From Chloroflexota bacterium (GTDB lineage Bacteria > Chloroflexota > Anaerolineae > Aggregatilineales > Phototrophicaceae): a stretch of DNA of 64,000 nucleotides. The stretch's first letter is position 1, and each line of letters starts with the position of its first letter. The stretch spans positions 106,728-170,727 of the forward strand of contig JACAER010000009.1 in the NCBI GenBank assembly GCA_013388745.1. The letters run 5' to 3'. Below the pieces are notes generated by a model. That model searched no databases. It was not told where the DNA came from and worked only from the letters and a program-made list of their open reading frames with translations. A program made the position numbers and the translations under genes. Below are positions 1-8,785 of the stretch, piece by piece.

Positions 1-1355
1 CGTGCCAGTTCTTCGAAATTCATGGCGTCGAGGCACAGCAAATACGAACGCTGCGTGTGTGTATCGAGCACGACGGACAAAACCACGCCGTCGTCTTCGC
101 TCTGGCTGTTGGGCGCAGCCACGAACACCGGCTCGCCGGGATAGCTGCCTTCTTCGTACCATGTGCGTGCATCGCCGTGCTGCGCATCCAGCTTGACAAT
201 CTGGTTGTAATAGCCGTTGGGCTGCGCGCGGTTCAGGCCAATGCCGTAGACGTAGCGATAATCGGCGCGCATTTTGTGCGTGTCTTCGGCGAAGCGCGGC
301 ATTTCCAGCATTTCTGTCGCCAGTGTTTCGTATTTGACGCGCTGGCGCTGGCGCAGCGGGATGCGGTAGCGGCGCAAGTGGCCGTGCGGCAGGCGTGTGT
401 CTGCGTCTTTCAGGCGGTTCAGGTAAAAATGCGTGATGATGCTGGCGTCGGGGTAGCCCACCAGATCGACCAGCAGTTCGCCGTCCTGCTCAAAAGCGTT
501 GACATGATGAAAGGCGAAGAACGGGTCGCTTTCGCAGCGCCCCACCAGTTCGCCGCTGTGCCGGTCGATGATGAAGAATTTCGTCGCCTGGCGCGGCTGC
601 CACTGGTAATTTTCGATAAACGGGCGCATCCACAGCAGCAGATTAAGCGGGTTCACCGTGAACGGATACTCGATGATGATGGCGTAGCGCGGCGACAGCC
701 CGAAGCTGTGCAGATACGTCGGCTGCGCGCTGGAAACCGCTGCCACCCGGCGCGGGCGGTAGTTGTGCCCCGTCTGGTACAGCCGGTATTCGCAGATGCG
801 GTTGAAGCGAATCACGACGTTGTACATGCTGTCGTCGATAAAATGCGGGTGCGCGGTGGTCATCTGCCCGATGGGGTTGTCTTCGTGCAAAAACACGCCC
901 ACCGATTTGAGCGTATCGGGGTCGAACTGCATTTGCAGCGGCGTTTCCGCCAGCGCCAAATAGCGTTCGGCGAAGCGCCCGATGCTGACTTTGGCGCTGT
1001 CGGTCGGCCGGCGCGAAAACAGCGTCATCGTGCGCTTAAACAGCGAACGGCACGGGTCGGTCGCGAACTCGCAGTAAGTCAGCCGTCCGGCTTCCTGCGA
1101 GGTGCGCAGCGCGTCGGTTTCTAAAAATTTGCTGGCGTAGTTGACACTGCCACCCTGAAACGAGAACTTGTGCAGCATGGCCGGCCCGTCGAACCAGTGT
1201 TTGAGCGGCTGCTGGCCGACGACGAACGCGCCCGGCCCGTTGCGGATCAGCGTGCCCGTCAGCCAGGCCGGGAAGTGCCCGCGCACGTCCAGGCGCTCCA
1301 CGCGCATTTCCTGATTGCTGCCGGAAAGTCCCAGACTGTATGCACTGCGCTTCAT
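1..1355 (-). CDS. Carotenoid cleavage oxygenase (RPE65/BCO-like), 3' end off the left edge
   Basis: An open frame begins at an ATG at 1355 and runs off position 1, giving 451 visible residues with no stop. The family uses a mononuclear Fe(II) held by four histidines to cleave carotenoid double bonds with O2. Three ligand regions are visible: TAHPHF (H169/H171), YLHSFGLSPRY (H216) and FAFHHVNAFE (H283/H284). The fourth should lie in the missing C-terminus. The N-terminal LTGTLIRNGPG and HWFDGPAMLHKF stretches are also typical. It starts 8 bp after the stop of the CrtI-type gene, so the two are probably co-transcribed and may act on the same pigment. The sequence looks closest to the beta-carotene 15,15'-oxygenase/RPE65 branch, which would make retinal. 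The substrate is inferred. Confidence 0.85.
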   Translation of the reverse strand, partial: MKRSAYSLGLSGSNQEMRVERLDVRGHFPAWLTGTLIRNGPGAFVVGQQPLKHWFDGPAMLHKFSFQGGSVNYASKFLETDALRTSQEAGRLTYCEFATDPCRSLFKRTMTLFSRRPTDSAKVSIGRFAERYLALAETPLQMQFDPDTLKSVGVFLHEDNPIGQMTTAHPHFIDDSMYNVVIRFNRICEYRLYQTGHNYRPRRVAAVSSAQPTYLHSFGLSPRYAIIIEYPFTVNPLNLLLWMRPFIENYQWQPRQATKFFIIDRHSGELVGRCESDPFFAFHHVNAFEQDGELLVDLVGYPDASIITHFYLNRLKDADTRLPHGHLRRYRIPLRQRQRVKYETLATEMLEMPRFAEDTHKMRADYRYVYGIGLNRAQPNGYYNQIVKLDAQHGDARTWYEEGSYPGEPVFVAAPNSQSEDDGVVLSVVLDTHTQRSYLLCLDAMNFEELA

Positions 1356-1363
1356 CGTGTGTT

Positions 1364-2845
1364 TTAACCTTCTTGCGCGATCAACTCAGCCGCGATCTTG
1401 CCCGATGACAGCACCGAAGGCACCCCCGCGCCGGGATGCGTCGCCGCGCCTACAAAATACAAGTTCGGAAATTCGTCAGAACGGTTGTGCGGGCGCATCC
1501 AGGCCGATTGCAGCAGCGACGGCTGCACGCCAAAGGCCGCGCCCTGATAACTGTTGAGCGTTTTCTGGAAATGCAGCGGGTCGATACGGTGCTCGGCGAT
1601 AATGTTGGCCTGCAGATCCGGCAGGTAATTGTCTTCCAAAAACTGCATGATGCGGTCGCGATACCTCTGCCCCACTTCCTGCCACGGAATCGGCGCGCCC
1701 AGATTGGGCACCACCGACAGCACATAGAACGACTCGCAGCCTTCCGGCGCGATGCTGCTGTCGGTGCGCGTCGGCATGTGCAGGTACAACGCAAAGTCAT
1801 CGGGCAGGTGCTTGCCATGGTGAATATCGCGCAGCAGGCCGCTGTAGCGTCGGGTCAGAATGACGTTGTGATGCGCCAGTTGACTGTCGAGATAGCGCCG
1901 CTGGGTGCCAAAATAGATCACGAACAGCGAAAAACTGTGCGTCAGCTTTTGCAGACGCCAGCGTGTCAGCGGTTTTTGCGCCGCCGCTGGGATCAAATGT
2001 TGATAGGCGTGGGTCACGTCGCCGTTGCAGATCACCGCGTCGGCCGGGATTTCGTCGCCGTTCGCCAGCCGCACGCCCACCGCGCGCCCACCGCGAATCA
2101 TGATTTCCTGGACTTCGGTATTCAGGCACAGGTGGCCGCCGATCTCGCTGTACAGCCGCCCCAGCCCCTCGACAATCGCGCCTGTGCCGCCCATGCCATA
2201 ATGCACGCCCCATTTTTTCTCGACATGCATAATCAGCGCGAAAATCGACGGCGTGCTGAATGGGCTGCCGCCGATCAGCAGCGGGTGAAACGAAAAAATC
2301 TTACGCAAAAACGGGTCTTTGATATGCAGCGCCGTCAGCGGGTACATGCTCAGCATCGTGCCCATGCCGATCATGGCCGGCATGATCTTGAGCATATCCG
2401 GCAGATGCAAAAAGGGCTTGTCGGTGTACTGATAAAAGCGATCGAAGATTTTTTCGACACGCTGCATCAAGCGCTGATAGCCCGTCACGTCGCCGGGACT
2501 CCAGCGCCGCACTTCGTCCAGCATGGCCTGCGGGCTGCCGCCGTAATCGAAATGCCGCCCGTGCTCGTCAAAGATGCGGTAAAACGGGTCTACCGGCACA
2601 AGCTGAAAGTAGTCTTCGCGCTTGCGCCCCGAACCCGCGAACAATTCGTCGAACATGTAAGGCGCGGTGATGACGGTCGGGCCGCCGTCGAACTTAAAGC
2701 CGTTCAGGTGATACTGGTAACCGCGTCCACCCAGTTGGTCGCGTTTTTCCAGCAGCATCACGTCGTGCCCCTGCTGGCGCAGGCGAATGGCCGCCGCCAG
2801 CCCGCCGAAGCCGCCGCCGATCACTACCATTTTTTTCGCCGCCAT
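1364..2845 (-). CDS. crtI: CrtI-type carotenoid (phytoene) desaturase / FAD-dependent oxidoreductase
   Basis: A 493-residue flavoprotein, a normal length for CrtI. The N-terminus has a dinucleotide-binding Rossmann motif (VVIGGGFGGLAAA, residues about 7-19) and the LEKRDQLGGRGY stretch that follows it in the amine oxidase/CrtI family. The C-terminus has the family signature NLYFVGAATHPGAGVPSVL. The enzyme introduces double bonds into carotenes (phytoene to lycopene type); close relatives (CrtD, CrtN, CrtO) act on other carotenes, so the exact substrate is open. The downstream gene is a carotenoid cleavage oxygenase 8 bp away, which supports a pigment operon. The start at 2845 has a GGGAGC ribosome-binding-like stretch upstream. 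Confidence 0.85.
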   Translation of the reverse strand: MAAKKMVVIGGGFGGLAAAIRLRQQGHDVMLLEKRDQLGGRGYQYHLNGFKFDGGPTVITAPYMFDELFAGSGRKREDYFQLVPVDPFYRIFDEHGRHFDYGGSPQAMLDEVRRWSPGDVTGYQRLMQRVEKIFDRFYQYTDKPFLHLPDMLKIMPAMIGMGTMLSMYPLTALHIKDPFLRKIFSFHPLLIGGSPFSTPSIFALIMHVEKKWGVHYGMGGTGAIVEGLGRLYSEIGGHLCLNTEVQEIMIRGGRAVGVRLANGDEIPADAVICNGDVTHAYQHLIPAAAQKPLTRWRLQKLTHSFSLFVIYFGTQRRYLDSQLAHHNVILTRRYSGLLRDIHHGKHLPDDFALYLHMPTRTDSSIAPEGCESFYVLSVVPNLGAPIPWQEVGQRYRDRIMQFLEDNYLPDLQANIIAEHRIDPLHFQKTLNSYQGAAFGVQPSLLQSAWMRPHNRSDEFPNLYFVGAATHPGAGVPSVLSSGKIAAELIAQEG

Positions 2846-3040
2846 CGTTCATTCAGCTCCCGCACATTTGTTGCCGTGTATGACCTCAGACAGGGATTGT
2901 CACCATTTTTGTAGTGAGTCAGATGAGATTCGCGTAAGCTTTCGCTGTGGAGTTTTGTCGCCCGGCGTAAATATTTGCCCGTTACGCCGACACAGGTTAA
3001 ACTTAGACCATATGTTCCGCTTATGGCAGGAGAATGCCCG

Positions 3041-3637
3041 ATGAGCGAGGTTGTGCGCTGCGCCTGGGTGAACCTGAATGAGCCGCTGTATATCAAGTAT
3101 CACGACGAAGAATGGGGCGTGCCGCTGCGCCACAACGATCGCGCGCTGTTCGAGCGGTTGTGTCTGGAAGGCGCGCAGGCCGGCCTGAGCTGGCTGACGA
3201 TTCTGCGCAAGCGCGAAAACTACCGCGCGGCCTTCGACGGCTTCGACCCGGCGCTCGTCGCGCGTTACGACGAGACCAAAATCGCCGCGCTGCTGGCCAA
3301 CCCCGGCATCGTGCGCAACCGCCTCAAGATCAACGCCGCCGTGCATAACGCGCAGCGTTTCCTGGCCGTGCAGGCCGAATTTGGCAGTTTTGACCAGTAC
3401 CTGTGGGCGTTTGTCGAGGGCAGGCCGCTGCAAAACCGCTGGCAGGCGCTGCGCGAAGTGCCCGCCGAAACCGACATTTCGCGGCGGCTGAGCAAAGACT
3501 TACAGGCGCGCGGCTTCAAGTTTGTCGGCGCGACCATCTGCTACGCCATGATGCAGGCGATCGGCATGGTCAACGATCACACCATCGACTGCTTCCGCTG
3601 CCACACCATCGCCCAGTTGGGCGCGCAGATGTCATGA
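3041..3637 (+). CDS. tag: DNA-3-methyladenine glycosylase I
   Basis: A 198-residue base-excision repair enzyme that removes 3-methyladenine from alkylated DNA. The zinc-snap residues match E. coli TAG: C7 (RCAWV), H21 (KYHDEEWG), H180 and C184 (NDHTIDC). The active-site region CLEGAQAGLSW contains the expected Glu (E43). I chose the start at 3041 rather than 2975 because an AGGAG lies 9 bases upstream and the family begins right at the RCAW motif. It is divergent from crtI and stands alone before the amt leader. The call rests on a full set of family residues. Confidence 0.95.
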   Translation: MSEVVRCAWVNLNEPLYIKYHDEEWGVPLRHNDRALFERLCLEGAQAGLSWLTILRKRENYRAAFDGFDPALVARYDETKIAALLANPGIVRNRLKINAAVHNAQRFLAVQAEFGSFDQYLWAFVEGRPLQNRWQALREVPAETDISRRLSKDLQARGFKFVGATICYAMMQAIGMVNDHTIDCFRCHTIAQLGAQMS

Positions 3638-3968
3638 ACACACAATTTTAAGACTTCGCCTTATCCGATTTTTGGTGATTTATCACAATAAGACAAAGGG
3701 TTTGTCTATATATGACAATTTCGCGCCCAGATAATCGCTTTTTAGTCCATCTTGCACAGGCCATTTTTGCCTTGATCTGTATAAAATCACTATTCCGCTG
3801 CACACCATGCACGTTATCCCCCCATTTTCTGGGGGACGGGCCGCTTGTTGTGATTTTTGGCTAACACAATTCGCCAAAATTCATGGGCAATTGCCCTGAG
3901 TCCCCTCTTAGACAATGCGTACACTAACGATGTCGAAAACGAATTCTGCGCTATTTGTGGAGGGAATC
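3638..3968. promoter_or_regulatory. amt leader with a cluster of inverted repeats
   Basis: No gene is supported in this 331-base gap. It holds four symmetric elements: GTGAT-TT-ATCAC at 3675-3686; overlapping AGACAAA-GGG-TTTGTCT at 3691-3707 and TTGTC-N7-GACAA at 3702-3718; TCCCCC-N8-GGGGGA at 3817-3836; and a perfect palindrome GGGCAATTGCCC at 3885-3896. Two overlapping dyads that share the TTGTC half look like a tandem operator. The last palindrome lies about 70 bases before the amt start codon. No convincing sigma-70 or sigma-54 promoter could be fixed. Nitrogen control is only an inference from the downstream gene. Confidence 0.5.
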
Positions 3969-5459
3969 ATGAAAATCAAGCGTAAACGGATGGGGAGTCG
4001 CATCCTCGCGCTGGCCATCGCTTCTGTGGTGCTGGCAGTGTTCGGCACGAACGCCTTTGCACAGGACAGCGTACCGATGGCAACACAAGCCGCCGTGGAT
4101 ACCACGTGGGTGCTGTTGGCCGGTTTCCTGGTGTTCTTCATGCAAACCGGTTTCGCCATGCTCGAAACCGGCCTGATCCGCCAAACGAGCGCGGTCAACG
4201 CCCTGCTGGAAAACTTCGTGGACGCCAGCATCACCGCGATTGCCTTCTGGGCGGTGGGTTTCGGCGTCGCCTTTGGCGTCTCGCAGGGCGGCCTGATCGG
4301 TGGCAGCAACTTCTTCCTCAGCCAGGCCATGAGCATCGGCCCCGATGGATTGGTCTTCGCCAAAATCGGCGAGGTCAATCCCTTCTTTAGCTGGTCTACG
4401 CTCGATGTCTTCACCTTCTTCTTCTTCCAGTTCGCTTTTGCCGCTACCGCCAGCACGATCACGACGGGCGCGATGGCCGAACGCACCGATTTTGTCGGCG
4501 ACCTGATCTACAGCGCGATCATGGGCGCCATCAGCTATCCGATCGTCGTGCATTGGGTCTGGGGCGGCGGCTGGTTGCAGCAGCAGGGTTTTGTCGATTT
4601 CGCCGGCAGCACGGTGGTGCATACCGTCGGCGGGGTGACAGCGCTGATGGGCGCCATCCTGCTGGGGCCGCGTGCTTTCCGCATTGGCAAAGACGGCAAG
4701 TGGCAGCCACTGCCCCCTGCGCACAATCTCGGCCTGGCGACCATCGGCACGATGATCCTGTGGGTCGGCTGGTACGGCTTCAACCCCGGCTCGACGCTCG
4801 GTATGGGCAGCACCGGTCTGGTCGGTCTGGTCGTGCTGAATACCACACTGGGTGCCGCGGGCGCCGCGCTGGTCAGCATGTTCTTCCAGTATGCGCGTTC
4901 CAAGAAATGGGATCTGGTCTACACGCTCAACGGCTCGCTGGCCGGTCTGGTGGCGATCACGGCGGGCTGCGCTTTTGTCGAACCCTGGACGGCGCTCATC
5001 ATCGGTCTGGTCGCGGGTGTCGTCGTCGTGCTGGCGGCGGACGCGGTGGAACGCGCGCGCATTGATGACCCGGTCGGCGCCTTCGCCGTACACGCCGCCT
5101 GCGGTATCTGGGGCACGCTGGCGATCGGCCTGTTCGGGCGCAGCGAATTGTTCGCGGCAGCGGGCGCGCTGATCCCGCGCAGCGGTTTGCTGGCCGGCGG
5201 CGGCGTCGATCTGCTGCTGGTGCAGGCGCTCGGTTCTGGCGTGACCATTGGCTTCACCGCGCTGTTCGGCCTGGTGATGTTCGGCGCGCTCAAGGCGATT
5301 GGCCGTCTGCGTGTCAGCAGCGTCGTGGACGATGTCAAGGTGTTCATCGACGACTACGAACACGCCGCCTCGATTTGGCCGGATGTGCGCGAAGCCGAAG
5401 AAATGCTGGGCATCGACCCACACCAGAAGGCCGCCAAAGCTGCCGCTGCCGGCGATTAA
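3969..5459 (+). CDS. amt: Ammonium transporter, Amt/MEP/Rh family
   Basis: A 496-residue membrane protein, a trimeric ammonium channel of the cytoplasmic membrane. A cleavable signal peptide is visible (MKIKRKR, hydrophobic core, then NAFAQ, residues 1-32), followed by about eleven hydrophobic helices. Family motifs are DFAGSTVVHTVGGVTAL with the first pore histidine H218, GWYGFNPGS, and DPVGAFAVHAACGIWG with the second pore histidine H375. The start at 3969 has GGAGGG 6-7 bases upstream; an upstream ATG at 3915 lacks this. No glnK/glnB PII gene follows, unlike the common amtB-glnK pairing. The next gene is the Mrp antiporter cluster on the same strand, 135 bp downstream. Confidence 0.95.
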   Translation: MKIKRKRMGSRILALAIASVVLAVFGTNAFAQDSVPMATQAAVDTTWVLLAGFLVFFMQTGFAMLETGLIRQTSAVNALLENFVDASITAIAFWAVGFGVAFGVSQGGLIGGSNFFLSQAMSIGPDGLVFAKIGEVNPFFSWSTLDVFTFFFFQFAFAATASTITTGAMAERTDFVGDLIYSAIMGAISYPIVVHWVWGGGWLQQQGFVDFAGSTVVHTVGGVTALMGAILLGPRAFRIGKDGKWQPLPPAHNLGLATIGTMILWVGWYGFNPGSTLGMGSTGLVGLVVLNTTLGAAGAALVSMFFQYARSKKWDLVYTLNGSLAGLVAITAGCAFVEPWTALIIGLVAGVVVVLAADAVERARIDDPVGAFAVHAACGIWGTLAIGLFGRSELFAAAGALIPRSGLLAGGGVDLLLVQALGSGVTIGFTALFGLVMFGALKAIGRLRVSSVVDDVKVFIDDYEHAASIWPDVREAEEMLGIDPHQKAAKAAAAGD

Positions 5460-5594
5460 CATCCAAGAACCGTAAGGCCGGCCCTTTCACGATTTTGAAT
5501 TTACGAAAAAGGGGTGAGCTGTGCCTTGCCCCTTTGCCGGGCAACTTGCTATGATCTGCGGTATCATGGCATCCATAATGTGGAGACTTCCCGC

Positions 5595-8447
5595 ATGGGC
5601 ATTGCCCTACTGAGTTTTGTGCCGGCGCTGGCCGGGCTGCTGCTGCCCCGAAAACTACCTCGAACGCCGCAAACGTGGTTATTGGCGGCGCTGGCGGCGG
5701 CGCTTTTTGTCGTCCTGCTCACCTATCTGCCTGTCGTCAGCGAAGTCGGCCATCTCGAATTTGATTTCCCCTGGGTGCCAGAACTCGGCCTCTCCCTGAC
5801 ACTATATCTCGATGGCCTGGCGCTGCTGTTTGCTCTGATCGTGACGGGTATTGGCGCGGTCATCCTGCTCTATGCTGGTTATTATTTCGAAGACAGCGCC
5901 GAACGTGGGCGCTTTTATGCCTTGCTGCTCGGCTTTATGAGCGCGATGCTGGCGCTGGTGCTGGCGGGCAATGTGCTCACACTGTTTATCGCCTGGGAAC
6001 TGACCAGCCTGCTGTCTTTTTTGCTTATCAGCTTCAAAAACGAAAAAGAAGAAGCGCGCGCCGGCGCGCTGCAGGCGTTGATTATCACGGGTGGCGGCGG
6101 GCTGGCGCTGTTCGTCGGGCTGCTGCTGCTGGGCACGGCTGCCGGTTCGATGCGTATCAGCGACATTCTGGCGAACGAAACGCTGACACAGCACCCCTGG
6201 TACACGCCCTTCACCCTGCTGCTTTTTGCCGGCTGCTTCAGCAAAAGCGCACAGTTCCCGCTGCATTTCTGGCTGCCGGGCGCGATGTCCGCCCCCACCC
6301 CTGCCAGCGCTTATCTGCACTCGGCGACCATGGTCAAAGCGGGCATTTATCTGCTGGCGCGGCTCTATCCCCCGCTGCACGAAACCCTGTTGTGGCAAAA
6401 TACACTGCTGCTGGTCGGCATGTCCACGCTGGCCGTCGGCGCGTTATTTGCCCTGCGCCAGCGCGATCTCAAAGCGGCGCTGGCCTATTCCACCATCAGT
6501 CAATTGGGCGCGCTCACGGCGCTCTGCGCCCTGCCCGATTATCTGGGCACCAAAGCGCTGTTGGTCGGCGTTCTGGCGCACAGCCTATACAAGGCCACGC
6601 TCTTTTTGATGGTCGGCGCGGTCGATCATCAGACCGGCACCCGTAACCTGGACGAACTCGGCGGGCTGCGCAAAACCATGCCGCAGTGGGCGCTGGTCAC
6701 GGTCGTCGCCGCGCTCTCGATGGCCGGTTTTCCGCCGCTGTTGGGCTTCGTCGCCAAAGAAACGCTGCTGGAAGCCATGCTGCGCCAGCCGCTGGCCCTG
6801 TTCGTCGTGGTCTTCAGCGCCGTGCTGACCGTGGCGATGGCCGTGATTATGGTGTGGGAGGTGTTCTTCGGCGAATCGCGCTCAGCGGCACATCACGATG
6901 AACACCATGCGCAGCATCCTGTGCCCTGGCAAATGCTGCTGGGGCCGCTGCTGCTGGCCGCCGCCTCGATATTGGCCGGGCTGAATCTCGAAGGCTTCGT
7001 CACGCCGCTGATCGACCCCACACTGGAAAAAGAATTCGAACTGGTCTTGTTTCCGGGCTTCAACCTGCCGTTTTTCATCAGCGTGATCGCCTTCCCCAGC
7101 GGCCTGACGCTTTTTTCGACCCGTGCCATCTGGCGGCGGGCGCGCGTCCCACAGCCGCCAGACGCCGCCGCGATTTACCGCGCGCTCGTCGGCAGCGTCG
7201 AACGGGCAGCCGACCTTGTGCTGCGCTCACAGGGCGGCAAAATCCGCTATTATCTGATCGTCATTCTCGTCGCCATGAGCCTGCTGATGGCAACCGGCGG
7301 CCTGCTGCGTGTGTTTGAACAACCGTGGCCCTTTGAGTTCAGCGGCAGCACCGATGTGCTCAAAACCGCGCTGCTGCTGTTCACGCTGGGCGCGACTCTG
7401 GCCAGCGTCGTCTTCAAAAATCATCTGACCGCCACGCTGTGTCTGGGCGTGGCCGGCTACAGCATTGGCGGCGTCTTTCTGCTGGAACCCGCGCCGGATG
7501 TTGCGCTGGTGCAGTTTTTGGTAGAAACGCTGGCGACCGTGCTGCTGATTATCATGCTGGTGAAGATCAGCCCCCAGGCGCGCGAACGCGCTATCGCCAA
7601 TATCTGGTCGAACACGCGGCGCGGGCTGGCGCGCGACATCATTCTGTCCAGCATCATCGGCGGCGGCGTTGCGCTGTTCGCGCTGGCCGCCGTGCTGCAT
7701 CGCCCCATTCCACAGACTATCGCGCTCTGGCATCTGGACAATGCCCTGCCGCTGGTCGGCATTCCCGATGTCGTCGGCGCGATTATCACCGATTTTCGCG
7801 CCATGGACACCGTAATCGAAATCACCGTGTTCGGCATCGTCGGTTTAGGCGTGCTGACGCTGCTGACCGTGACGAAACCAGTAGGCGATTGGCCGCTGCG
7901 CCCGCTGCAAGCCCTGCGCAGCATTGACCTGCGCACGCTGCGCATCAAACGCCCCACGCCAGAAGCGCCCGACGCGCCTCCCTCCGCGATATTCGACACA
8001 CAGACGCCGGGAATGCGCTTTGCCACGCCGCTCACGCGCACCATCGCCAAAATCGTGCTGCCGGTCGCGCTGCTGCTGGCGCTGGCGCAGCTTTTGTACG
8101 CCGGCGAAGGGCCGGGCGACGGCTTCACCGCCGGCGTTACCAGCGGGTTGGGCGTGGCGCTGTGGTATATCGTCTTCGGTTATGGCGAAACCCGGCGGCG
8201 GCTGCGCTGGCTGCGTCCGCGCCGCTTGATCGGCGGGGGGATCGCGCTGGTGGTGCTCAACGCCGTTGTGCCGATGTTCTTCGGCTATCCTTTCCTGGCG
8301 CATCTCAGCTTCGATCTGCCGCTGCCCGCCAATCTGCATCTATCGAGCACCCTGGTTTTTGAAATCGGCATCTTTTTAACGGTTTTCGGCAGCAGCAGCC
8401 TGGTGATGCAGGCGATCGCCCAACCGCGCGATGTGGAGGAAGCATGA
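5595..8447 (+). CDS. mnhA: Mrp/Mnh Na+(K+)/H+ antiporter subunit A with fused subunit B domain
   Basis: A 950-residue, many-helix protein. The first ~500 residues are a NuoL-like proton pump domain with the conserved Glu in IAWELTSLL (E135) and Lys in CFSKSAQFPLHFW (K217), then HSATMVKAGIYLLAR. Next come MbhD/MbhE-like helices (about 580-700). The last ~150 residues match subunit B (MnhB), with the AGEGPGDGFTAGVTSGLG loop. MrpA exchanges Na+ or other cations for H+ together with subunits B to G. The start at 5595 follows a TGGAGA stretch; the reading frame opens earlier at 5514 without a ribosome site. The stop overlaps the mnhC start by 4 bp (ATGA). Confidence 0.93.
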   Translation: MGIALLSFVPALAGLLLPRKLPRTPQTWLLAALAAALFVVLLTYLPVVSEVGHLEFDFPWVPELGLSLTLYLDGLALLFALIVTGIGAVILLYAGYYFEDSAERGRFYALLLGFMSAMLALVLAGNVLTLFIAWELTSLLSFLLISFKNEKEEARAGALQALIITGGGGLALFVGLLLLGTAAGSMRISDILANETLTQHPWYTPFTLLLFAGCFSKSAQFPLHFWLPGAMSAPTPASAYLHSATMVKAGIYLLARLYPPLHETLLWQNTLLLVGMSTLAVGALFALRQRDLKAALAYSTISQLGALTALCALPDYLGTKALLVGVLAHSLYKATLFLMVGAVDHQTGTRNLDELGGLRKTMPQWALVTVVAALSMAGFPPLLGFVAKETLLEAMLRQPLALFVVVFSAVLTVAMAVIMVWEVFFGESRSAAHHDEHHAQHPVPWQMLLGPLLLAAASILAGLNLEGFVTPLIDPTLEKEFELVLFPGFNLPFFISVIAFPSGLTLFSTRAIWRRARVPQPPDAAAIYRALVGSVERAADLVLRSQGGKIRYYLIVILVAMSLLMATGGLLRVFEQPWPFEFSGSTDVLKTALLLFTLGATLASVVFKNHLTATLCLGVAGYSIGGVFLLEPAPDVALVQFLVETLATVLLIIMLVKISPQARERAIANIWSNTRRGLARDIILSSIIGGGVALFALAAVLHRPIPQTIALWHLDNALPLVGIPDVVGAIITDFRAMDTVIEITVFGIVGLGVLTLLTVTKPVGDWPLRPLQALRSIDLRTLRIKRPTPEAPDAPPSAIFDTQTPGMRFATPLTRTIAKIVLPVALLLALAQLLYAGEGPGDGFTAGVTSGLGVALWYIVFGYGETRRRLRWLRPRRLIGGGIALVVLNAVVPMFFGYPFLAHLSFDLPLPANLHLSSTLVFEIGIFLTVFGSSSLVMQAIAQPRDVEEA

Positions 8448-8782
8448 ACATTATTTTTGCGATTGCCGTCGGCATCCTGTTCGGGCTGGGCACGTTCCAG
8501 ATTTTGCGGCGCGACATGATTAAAACTGCCATGGGCTTCTATATCCTGTTTACGGCCATCAATCTGCTGTTTATCGCTGTCGGCGCGTTTAACGGCAGCG
8601 CCCCGGCCTACAGCCAGAACGTCGGCGTCGAAACCACCAGCGACCCGCTGGTGCAGGCACTGCTGCTCACCGCCATCGTCATCAGCTTTGGCTCCTACGC
8701 CATTCTGCTGGGGCTGATCGCCATCTCCGCGCGCCGCTACGACACGGCAGACTCGGATTCGCTGGATCATCTCAAAGGATAG
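8444..8782 (+). CDS. mnhC: Mrp/Mnh antiporter subunit C (NuoK-like)
   Basis: A 112-residue protein with three hydrophobic helices, the usual size for MnhC/MrpC, which is homologous to NuoK of complex I. Typical features are the N-terminal GILFGLGTFQILRRDMIK stretch and the second-helix MGFYILFTAINLLFI. A polar loop links helices 2 and 3, and DPLVQALLLTAIVIS opens helix 3. Its ATG overlaps the mnhA stop, and mnhD begins 3 bp downstream in the same frame. It ends with TAG. It belongs to the membrane Mrp complex. Confidence 0.93.
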   Translation: MNIIFAIAVGILFGLGTFQILRRDMIKTAMGFYILFTAINLLFIAVGAFNGSAPAYSQNVGVETTSDPLVQALLLTAIVISFGSYAILLGLIAISARRYDTADSDSLDHLKG

Positions 8783-8785
8783 CGC

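Noticed and set aside
57..1124. 355-codon open frame on the plus strand
   Set aside because: It is antisense to the carotenoid oxygenase, whose protein has clear family motifs; the plus product is Arg/His/Ala-rich with no known features, as expected of a shadow in GC-rich DNA.
1436..2914. 492-codon plus-strand frame
   Set aside because: Antisense to the CrtI-type gene; composition typical of a shadow frame.
3683..3877. 64-codon minus-strand frame in the amt leader
   Set aside because: No ribosome site, no recognisable protein, and it covers the dyads of a control region.
3885..3968. Sigma-54 (-24/-12) promoter for amt
   Set aside because: The GGGCAATTGCCC palindrome has TTGC, but the GG and GC elements are not at the required spacing.
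3951..5462. 503-codon minus-strand frame
   Set aside because: Antisense to the ammonium transporter, which has all family motifs.
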